Shown piece by piece: positions 56,496 to 64,000 of a DNA stretch of 64,000 nucleotides. Each line of letters starts with the position of its first letter. Within the stretch, counting starts at the first letter, position 1. The stretch comes from Puccinellia tenuiflora. Its lineage: Eukaryota > Streptophyta > Magnoliopsida > Poales > Poaceae. Location: the NCBI GenBank assembly GCA_012064385.1, contig QRDG01001346.1, positions 210,510-274,509 on the forward strand. Direction: 5' to 3'. The position numbers and the translations under genes were made by a program. The notes under the pieces were generated by a model. It was not told the origin of the DNA. It made no database searches and was given only the letters and a program-made list of their open reading frames with translations.

Positions 56496-57935
56496 GAAAG
56501 CGAGCTCATCAACTTCCTCCGTGAGAATCGGGATATCTTTGCATGGTCCAGTCAGGACTTGCTGGGTGTTCCGAGGGAGTTGGCTGAGCACTCTCTGCAT
56601 GTCAGGCCAGATGTTAGGCCTGTGAAGCAACCGACTCGGCGTCTCGCCGAAGAAAGAAGGAAGGCGGTGGGTGACGAGTTAGCCAAGTTTACTCGCGTCG
56701 AATGCCGTCGTGGAAGTAAAGTACCCGGACTGGTTGGCTAACCCGGTCCTGGTGGAGAAAAAGAAGGAAGAACCGGATGCGCCTACTGTCTGGCGCATGT
56801 GTATCGACTACACCCACTGAACAAGGCTTGTCCGAAAGATCCGTTCCCGTTGCCTCGGATCGATCAGGTGATCGACTCAACGGCTGGATGTCAGCTGTTG
56901 TCCTTTGTAGATGCCTACTCTGGTTTTCACCAGATCCCGTTAAACCCGGATGATCAAATAAAAACTGCTTTTATCACCCCGTACGGGGCTTATTGCTATC
57001 GTGTCATGTGTTTTGGTTTGAGAATGCCGGCGCTACTTATCAGCGCTGTATGCAGAAATGTTTGCATGATCAGATAGGAAAAAACGTGCAAGTATATGTC
57101 GACGACATAGTCATAAAAACAAAAGAAAGCATACTCTGTTAGATGATCTCAAGAAACATTCGCAAACCTGCGAAAATTCGACTAAAACTTAATCCGGATA
57201 AATGTACATTCGGTGTGCCGGCCGGCAAATTACTCGGTTTCCTCGTGTCAAGCCGAGGTATCGAGGCAAATCCGACTAAGATCCGGGCAATAGAAAATAT
57301 GAGGCTACCGAGATGCCTCCGAGATGTCCAAAAATTCACGGGTTGCCTGGCTTCCCTGAGTCGGTTTCTAGGTCGGTTGGGAGAAAGGGCTCTACCTTTG
57401 TACCAGCTAATGAAAAATCTGATAGATTTAGCTGGACCCCCGCAAGCGGACTCGGCGTTCCATGAGTTGAAAAAGGTGTTGGCTACTGCGCCGATATTGG
57501 CTTCGCCATTACCGAGAGAGCCCATGTTGCTTTACATTGCAGCTACTAACCGAGTCGTCAGCGTCGTTGTGGTGGTAGAACGAGAAGAAGGGGGAACCAC
57601 CGTGCAGAGGCCGGTGTACTACCTGAGTGAGGTGCTCTCCACCTCGAAACAAAATTATCCACACTACCAGAAAATGACCTATGGTGTGTACCTGGCGGCC
57701 AAGAAACTGAAGCATTACTTCCAGGAGCACCCGATAACCGTGGTGAGTGCAGCTCCTATCTCGGAAATCATCGGCAACCGAGATGCAAGTGGCCGAGTAG
57801 CCAAGTGGGCTATCGAGTTGGCAGCATATGCGCCGCAATACGCGAGAAGAGATACCATCAAGTCTCAAGCAGTGGCCGAGTTTTCTTGTGGACTGGGCCG
57901 AGATGGAATATGAACCATCTCTGCCGGACTCCAAA
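56496..57935 (+). pseudogene. RT and RNase H of the third Tat-type element (broken)
   Basis: After the TAG the frame reads ESELINFLRENRDIFAWSSQ and shifts near 56690 and again near 56810 to give LNKACPKDPFPLPRIDQVID and LLSFVDAYSGFHQIPLN. Another shift lies near 57030. The catalytic box YVDDIVIKT is intact near 57090. 57143-57913 covers the connection and the first RNase H (AATNRVVSVVVVVEREEGGT, AAKKLKHYFQEHPITVV), with a frameshift near 57890. Confidence 0.8.
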
Positions 57936-58302
57936 NGTGGTGGTAGAACGAGAAGAAGGGGGAACCACCGTGCAGAGGCCGGTGTATTACCTAAGTGAGG
58001 TGCTCTCCACCTCGAAACAAAATTACCCACACTACCAGAAAATGACCTATGGTGTGTACCTGGCGGCCAAGAAACTGAAGCATTACTTCCAGGAGCACCC
58101 AATAACTGTGGTGAGTGCGGCTCCTATCTCGGAAATCATCGGAAACCGAGATGCAAGTGGCCGAGTAGCCAAGTGGGCTATCGAGTTGGCGGCATATGCG
58201 CCGCAATACGCGAGAAGAGATACCATCAAATCTCAAGCAGTGGCCGAGTTTCTTGTCGATTGGGCCGAGATGCAGTATGAACCATCTTTGCCGGACTCCA
58301 AT
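57569..58302 (+). repeat. Direct duplication of about 366 bp around an N
   Basis: 57569-57935 and 57937-58302 start GTGGTGGTAGAACGAGAAGA and end CCGGACTCCAA, with about a dozen differences. A single N at 57936 separates them. The second copy keeps the frame, while the first has a frameshift near its end. Confidence 0.9.
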
Positions 58303-59013
58303 TACTGGAGAATGCACTTTGACGGGTCCAAAGTAAAAGAGGGCCTGGGTGCCGACGTGGTTCTCACCTCGCCAAAGCGAGACCAGTTGAAATATGTGCT
58401 GCAAGTTCATTTCGCGGCATCCAACAATGTAGCCGAGTATGAGGCATTGATCCACGGACTCAAGGTGGCCAAGGAAATCGGGATTCGCCGAATAATTTGT
58501 TATGGTGACTCGGATTTGGTGATTCAGCAAACCTTGGGCAACTGGGATGCCCTAGATGCCAACATGGCGGCATACCGGTTCCATGTCCAAAAGATCTCGG
58601 GATTCTTTGATGGCTGCGAGTTCAATCACATCCGGCGGACCGAAAATGAGAGTGCAGACATGCTGTCCAAAATTGGATCATACCAACAGGCCATTCCGCC
58701 CGGAGTGTCTCTGGAGCACCTTCACAAGCCATCAATTAAGCCTTCACCCGAGTCAGACTCAATATTCATCCCGGGTAATCCGGAATCCGATGTCGTCCCG
58801 ATGGATGTTGACGTCGGGAGCAAGCCGCAGGACCCGGGGACTGCTCCGCAGGACCCGGGGACTGCTCCGCAGGACCCGAGGACTGCTCCGCGGGATCCGA
58901 GGACTTCCATGGATGTCGCGAGTGTTCTGTCGGACTCGAAAACAGAGTTGGAAAATTGGGAAGCCGCTTGGCGGAACTCGAGAATCCTTTGGGAGGACTC
59001 GGGGACTCGTTAG
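57937..59013 (+). pseudogene. RNase H end and second (archaeal-type) RNase H of the third Tat-type element
   Basis: MHFDGSKVKEGLGADVVLTS, NNVAEYEALIHGLKVAKEIG, ICYGDSDLVIQQTLGNWDAL and RRTENESADMLSKIGSYQQA give the D-E-D-D pattern of the extra RNase H. A run of seven-residue repeats QDPGTAP (58831-58914) follows. TAG 59011-59013 separates it from the integrase in the same frame. Confidence 0.82.
58831..58914 (+). repeat. 21-bp tandem repeat encoding QDPGTAP units
   Basis: About four units of CCGCAGGACCCGGGGACTGCT, with later units diverging to RDPRTS. It lies in the linker between the second RNase H and the integrase. Confidence 0.8.
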
Positions 59014-60322
59014 TCTATGTCGGGTGTCATTATGTCGGTTGAAGCCATGGAGGTCGATGAGCCTGAACTCGGAACTCCTCCGGTACCGACATGGGCCCAA
59101 CCCATCATGACATTTATGTTGGACGGCAATTTACCGAGTAATGAGGTCTCGGCCAGGCAGATACAGAGACGATCCAAGTCATTCACCATCATCAACCGAG
59201 AGCTATACAAGAGAAGCGTGACCACCGTGCTTCAGCGGTGTGTTGAACCAGAGGAAGGGCAAGAAATCCTCCGAGATATCCATCAGGGAGAGTGTGGGCA
59301 TCACGCCTCTTCCCGAGCCATTATGGCCAAAGCATTCCGATATGGGTTTTACTGGCCGAGTGCTCTGCAGCAGGCAGAGGACATAGTCCGGAAGTGTGAA
59401 GGATGTCAGAGATTCGCAAACAAGATTCATATGCCGGCCTCAGCACTCAAGACTATCCCCATCACTTGGCCATTCGCAGTGTGGTGTCTGGATATGGTGG
59501 GACCGTTTAAACCAGCCCGAGGTAACATGACTCACATATTGGTGATGGTGGACAAGTTCACCAAATGGATCGAGGTAAAACCAATAAGAAAGTGTGATGG
59601 CCGTACAGCTGTGTCATTCTTAAAGGATATTATCCTGAGATATGGGCACCCACACAGCATCATCACTGATAACGGCACAAATTTCGCCGAGGGAGCCTTT
59701 GCTCGGTTCTGCCAGGAGAAGAGAATCCGACTAGACCTGGCGTCGGTCGCGCATCCGCAGTCGAATGGGCAAGTGGAAAGATCAAATGCTCTGGTCTTAT
59801 CCGGCATAAAACCCCGGCTAATTGAGCCAACCGACAGTACTGTGGAGTCTAAGGACTACACCGAATCGCTCTACCGGCTATACGCCATTCTTCCTGGTCT
59901 ACGGAGCAGAGGCAGTTCTGCCAACCGACATAGAGCATGACTCGCCGAGAGTTGCTTTATATACCGAGTCAGAGGCAAGAGAAGCCCGAGAAAACGATGT
60001 TGATTTGCTCGAAGAAGCACGAGAGTTGACATTGTCCAAGTCAGCAATATATCAGCAAAATCTCCGATGCTATCACAGTCGGAAGGTGAATCCTCGCAAG
60101 TTCCGAGAAGGAGACCTCGTGCTTAGGCTTGTGCAGCGCACAGCCGGGATGCACAAATTGTCACCTCCATGGGAGGGACCATTTATTGTGAGCAAAGCCT
60201 TGAACAATGATGCCTACTATCTTATAGATGCTCAGAAACAGGTGAAGAACAGGATGGATCGATCCGGAGAGGAGACCAAACGCCCTTGGAATGTAGCTCT
60301 GCTCCGCCCTTTTTATTCTTAA
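59014..60322 (+). pseudogene. Integrase of the third Tat-type element
   Basis: GHHASSRAIMAKAFRYGFYW and IVRKCEGCQRF form an intact HHCC finger. The triad is VWCLDMVGPF, IITDNGTNFAEGAFA and SNGQVERSNALV. Near 59820-59860 the reading shifts by +1 and part of the region is missing before TGYTPFFLVYGAEAVLPTDI. The C-terminal part ends NVALLRPFYS, TAA at 60322. The core domain is intact, but the frameshift would remove the C-terminus. Confidence 0.85.
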
Positions 60323-60440
60323 AGACTCACTGTATGTATCTCGAAACCCAGAAATGAAATGTCGGCACCCCGAGAAGAGACTCGGGGGACTGCCTTGTTG
60401 AAAAAAATCTGTGTTTATCTTTGTACTTATCGTTATTTCC

Positions 60441-61010
60441 TTGTGTCGGATGGCTCCAAAAACTATGTCGCCATGTCGGTGAGTATTGTATGCTGTGTTT
60501 TCGTGATCTTGTGACTCGACTGCCAAAACACCGGAAAAGGTAGGCAAGAGCAAAGGTTACCTGGTGCAGTAAACAAGAAAACCGACTCGGGGACTCGGTC
60601 CAGGAGCGATTCGGTTTCCTGTTCTAAGTAATGTGCTTGTGTCGGATGGCTCTAAAAACTGTGTCACCATGTCTGTAAGTATTGTATGATGTGTTCTCGT
60701 GATTTTGTGACTCGACTGCCAAAACACCGAAAAAGGTAGGCAAGAGCAAAGATTACCAGGTGCAGTACACAAGAAAACCGACTCGGGGACTCGGTCCAGG
60801 AGTGATTCGGTTTCCTTTTCTAAATAATAAGCTTATGTCGGATGGCCTTGGCTATTTTTCCAAGTTTCAAAGTACTATATGCTGTACAACGGTCGTTTTG
60901 TGACTCGACTGCCAAAAACACCGAAAAAGGTAGGCAAGAGCAGAGATGGCAAGAGTATAGTAAACAAGAAATTGAACTCGGGGACTCGGTTCAAAGTGAT
61001 CCGACATACG
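60441..61010 (+). repeat. Three tandem repeats of about 180-196 bp downstream of pol
   Basis: Units start near 60441, 60637 and 60833 with TGTCGGATGGC. Each contains GTGACTCGACTGCCAAAA, ACACCG[G/A]AAAAGGTAGGCAAGAGCA and ACTCGGGGACTCGGT. They lie between the integrase stop and the end of the antisense gene. They have no ORF. Confidence 0.88.
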
Positions 61011-61132
61011 GCTAAACTTGTTAAAAAATGCAAAGTAAAAAGTCAAGTACCAACCATAAAAAGTATAAGGTATATATTACATCTGCACCCGGCATTCCGG
61101 GGATTTGACGAATTGAGTTTCTTCTTAAAAGT

Positions 61133-64000
61133 CTAGGCAGCAGCATCCGAAGTTTGTTGTGCAGAAGGAGAGGCTGGAGTCTCTGTTGCGGTTTCCTCGG
61201 CTGTAGACTCGGTAGCGGTGCCGGAGGCTGACTCGGGCGGAGTGTCGGCTTCGATTTCTTCATCGACGGCCTCTTCTTCTTCTTCTTCTTCGCCCTCCTC
61301 TTCAACCGGGATCTCCTCGGGTTGGGGAACCCGGTCGCCAGCGACAAAGGAATGCACCGGGGTGTACTGGATAAGAGAATGAGCAAATTCTTGGCGACGC
61401 CGAATGTGGTCCGGATCAGTGAGCCATTTTGACCCGTCGCGTAGAGTCTTGAGCTTGTCGAGGTCGAGCCCCTCGTACCAGGACAGCACGTACATCAACG
61501 CCTCGTCTGCGCCGACTCGGGCGGCGGATGACCGCCAATCATCGAGCCTTTCCTCGGAGTTCGTCAAGCACTTGGCCAACTCATCGACGACCAAAGGGGC
61601 CTCGCATCCGGGCCAGAGAACGTTGTAAGCTCGGATTGCCGAAGTAAGGAGACTCATCCCGATGGCCCTCATCGGTACCAGGCGTGCCTTCAGAGCCACC
61701 AAGTGAGCATCCATATCCCACTCGGCCGAGATGGGGCCATCTTGGATTTCCTTGAACCGGATCTCCTTTGCACCTTTGTCCGCAGCAGCCTTGGTGTGGG
61801 GGAAGCGCTCTGAGTAGGGAATGGCTAACGCCGAAATAAGTCACAAAAGAATAAAGGTGATAGAGTGAATAAAGGCAGAAGGGGAAAGGGCTTACTGTCC
61901 ATCTCGGAGTTGATGCTGGAGATGTCCACCAGCCACTTCGCAATCATGGTCTTCAGAGCTCCGAGCTCGCTCTCTGCCGAGGTTGCCCGTGACTTGGACT
62001 CCTCAAGAGATTCCTCGAATTTCCGAGTCTCCTCGACTCGGAGCTGCTTTTTCTCGGCAGCGCTCTTCTAGAGCTCGGTGGCTCGGCTCCGAGATAGCTC
62101 TAATTCGGCTTTCAGCCGGGACACCTCCTCTTGTTCTCTTGTCAGCTCGGCTTGATGTGCAAGCTCGCGCTCCTTATGTGCGGCTGTGCCGAGGTAGCAA
62201 GTGTCAGAATGAGCGAATTAATGCAAGTACAAGCGGAAGGGCAGAATATGGCTTACTCTCGATTTCCGAGATCCGCTTCTCCAATCCTTCGGCCTTGAGT
62301 GCCGAATCAGACACTTGGTCCAGCTTGGCCCGGAGCAGCTTGAACTTGTTGGAAAGCACCTTGTGCTCTAGCAGCAGCTTGCGGTATATTTGTGTGCGCT
62401 TGGTCATGCAAGCCTGAAAAGAAGAAATGTCAGTGTTATTAATGAAGATTCAGGCCGAGTTACCCTCACTCAACCGAGTCATCACTACTCGGCTGAGCCA
62501 CAGTCACTCAACCCGAATCTCGGGGACTGGGGATAGATAATATCTACGTTAAAGAGGTAAACCGGGTGATATTTAACCGAGTTATCTCTACTCGGCACAA
62601 CTTACCGCAGCTGCTTGGTCGGCCGCGAGAAGGGCAGTTTTGGCTGCAGACATCTTCTGAGCCACCAGACTCGGCCCCGCCGGATGTTCCGAGACGATTT
62701 GGCCTGCTGGTGACCTCGAGCTCACTTCGCTCAGGTCGGCAGCGTTCCAGTCCGTATGGTAATGCTCAAGGGAGCCCAGACTTTGCCCGCTCGAGGTTTT
62801 TAAGGGGCCAAACCCCCAATTAACTGCAGAAGTCTGGGCGCTGGTCACTGCTGTGGCCGTTCCGGATGATCCTTGGAGAACAATTTGGCACTCCGGGTTA
62901 GGCGGCAGGTCCTTAGCAGCTGTGGTTTTCTCCGGAGCTTTCCCGGTTGCAGTGGAGGCTTTCCCGGCTGCAGTGAGTGCAGCCTTGTCTACTGCCGTTC
63001 TGGTCGTGCCGGGCGCGGTTCTCCTCGGTGATGGTTTCCCGGCCGTAGCGGGCGCGGGCGTTTTCTGTTTCGGTTGCTGCTGCTTCGGAGGAGATGGCCG
63101 TGGCGGTTGTGTCAGAGCGGGCTGTGGCTGCGGCTGCGGCTGCGGTATCTCTTGCTGCTGCGGTGGTGTTTGTTGCTGTTGTTGTGGCTGTGGCGGTTCT
63201 TGCGGCGGCTGACTCGGATGTTCCGAGTGTTCTGGAGCCGCAGTCTTCTCTATTTCGGGGGCCGACGAGCTGGCCCCGAGACTCATGGATATGTCGGTCG
63301 CCTCCGACTCGGTGTCTCCAGTTCCGGATCCCGGAACCATTGGAGGCACTGTCGAGCTGGTCCGTGGCGGACTCGGCAGTCTTGTGTCGTCCGGCCGAGG
63401 TGACGTCGGAGTCCTGAGGGGAACCAAGTCAGTGGGCTCGGTTGGAACCTCCAGAGGAGCGGAGCTGCAAAGTAAAACAGCAAAGTGTATTGTCAGAGGG
63501 AGAAAAGTAAATACGGTTAAGCATATAAAGTTTATGTTGGAAAAAGGGGAATCTTACCCCTTAGTGACGGGGCGCTCGCGGTGCTTCACTATGGTCTTCA
63601 CTCGTTGTTTCTTCTTCACGGGACCAGAAGCGCCGGATGTTCCAGCGCCGGCAGACGCAGCTGCTGGGCGCTTCCGAACTGCGCCCTTGGGTCCCACGGC
63701 GAGGGGCTCCACCTCGAGCACCGTGTCGTCCGCGTCAGCTGGGGGCGAGCACACCGGGTAAGCGAACGAAACCGGGAGAGGATCTTGTACCTCTAGAATT
63801 CGATAGTCGTCATCATCATTCGACCAGTCTCGGACGCGAGCCTTACCCGTGACAGGAACTGAGCCGACATCAGGGATCGGCATGTTGTCTTCATTATCCG
63901 GATCCTCCGAGTCAGCCTCGACCTGGTCTGCACCCCATTTGGAGGCGGGATCCGGTCCGTCCTCCTTCTTTTGCCGCGCGAATCTCTGAATGGTGGAAAC
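61133..64000 (-). CDS. Antisense spliced gene of the third Tat-type element (at least 5 exons, about 807 aa visible, N-terminus outside window)
   Basis: Read on the minus strand, exons are 64000-63558, 63464-62606, 62413-62257, 62183-61896 and 61809-61133. All four introns are GT-AG: donors GGTAAGATT, GCGGTAAGT, GAGAGTAAGC and GACAGTAAGC; acceptors TTTGCAG, CTTTTCAG, CGGCACAG and TACTCAG. The phases (2, 0, 1, 1) match at every junction, so the frame stays open except for one TAG in exon 4 (62070-62068). Exon 1 is acidic (IQRFARQKKEDGPDPASKWG) and ends in a basic stretch like a nuclear signal (KKKQRVKTIVKHRER). Exon 2 is rich in Pro, Gln and Thr. Exons 3 and 4 are heptad-like coiled coil (KLLLEHKVLSNKFKLLRAKL). 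Exon 5 carries a helical domain (SWYEGLDLDKLKTLRDGSKW) and an acidic tail. Extra ORFs after pol are known in Tat/Grande-type elements, and grass proteins called putative gypsy-type transposon domain have such a coiled-coil tail; I infer this is one. Its function is unknown. Confidence 0.75.
62068..62070 (-). other. Premature stop (TAG) in exon 4 of the antisense gene
   Basis: RATEL is followed by TAG and then KSAAEKKQ in the same frame. The only in-frame stop in the visible coding exons, it is consistent with a single change from a Glu or Gln codon. Confidence 0.75.

Larger units (their letters stand above)
52228..64000 (+). mobile_element. Third Tat-type element, running off the window
   Basis: 5' LTR 52228-53128, PBS, gag, protease, RT, RNase H, second RNase H and integrase on the plus strand to 60322, then three tandem repeats and a spliced gene on the minus strand. 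The 3' LTR is not in the window. A possible TSD GGCAG precedes the LTR (52223-52227). Several frameshifts and stops break gag and pol, and an unresolved base at 57936 marks a sequence join. Confidence 0.88.

Noticed and set aside
60441..61010. Possible CRISPR-like array
   Set aside because: Three units of nearly 200 bp with no short-repeat/unique-spacer pattern, in a plant retrotransposon. They are plain tandem repeats.
62853..63417. Cys/Gly- or Leu/Arg-rich plus-strand ORFs opposite exon 2 of the antisense gene
   Set aside because: They are the complement of Pro/Gln repeats. The minus-strand reading is supported by four matching introns.

Overview
The window is repeat-dominated plant genomic DNA, most likely from a Triticeae grass (wheat, Aegilops or barley relative). 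This rests on a Copia LTR with the Triticeae-style terminus TGTTGGGAATATGCCC (read on the minus strand), nested Athila- and Tat-type Ty3/Gypsy elements, a Stowaway MITE, and one host gene of the grass-expanded DUF1618 family. No database search was possible, so family names come from recognition of termini, primer-binding sites and protein motifs.

Layout. 1-6913 is a young gag-only Copia element on the minus strand, cut by the window edge. 6914-15755 is a mosaic of old LTR fragments, tandem repeats, a Stowaway MITE, a 0.8 kb near-perfect inverted repeat and a second, older Copia fragment. 15756-17097 holds three hAT-like foldback MITEs in a row. They end 60 bp before the ATG of the only clear host gene, DUF1618 (17157-18584), whose 3' part is tandemly duplicated to 21131. 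21640-25811 is LTR debris.

From 25812 to the end is a nested stack. An Athila-type element (5' LTR 25812-27337, plus strand) is split twice. Inside its integrase sits a Tat-type element on the minus strand (31123-49130, TSD GCTGA), which itself carries a gag-only Athila-like element (36274-43346, TSD GTCAC/GTCGC). Inside its third ORF sits a second Tat-type element (LTR 50792-51866), interrupted after 361 bp of interior by a third Tat-type element (LTR 52228-53128) that runs off the window.

The most interesting content is in the 3' regions of two Tat-type elements, downstream of pol and on the strand opposite to pol. In the third Tat element this region carries a gene with five exons and four phase-matched GT-AG introns (64000 down to 61133, about 807 residues visible, one nonsense codon). 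In the first it carries a broken B3-domain-like gene and a complete small two-exon gene with its own TATA box (33321-33891). Both elements thus carry antisense accessory genes at the same relative place. They also share an in-frame UAG at the same protease/RT boundary. Most gag-pol frames are broken by stops and frameshifts, so these copies are unlikely to be autonomous.
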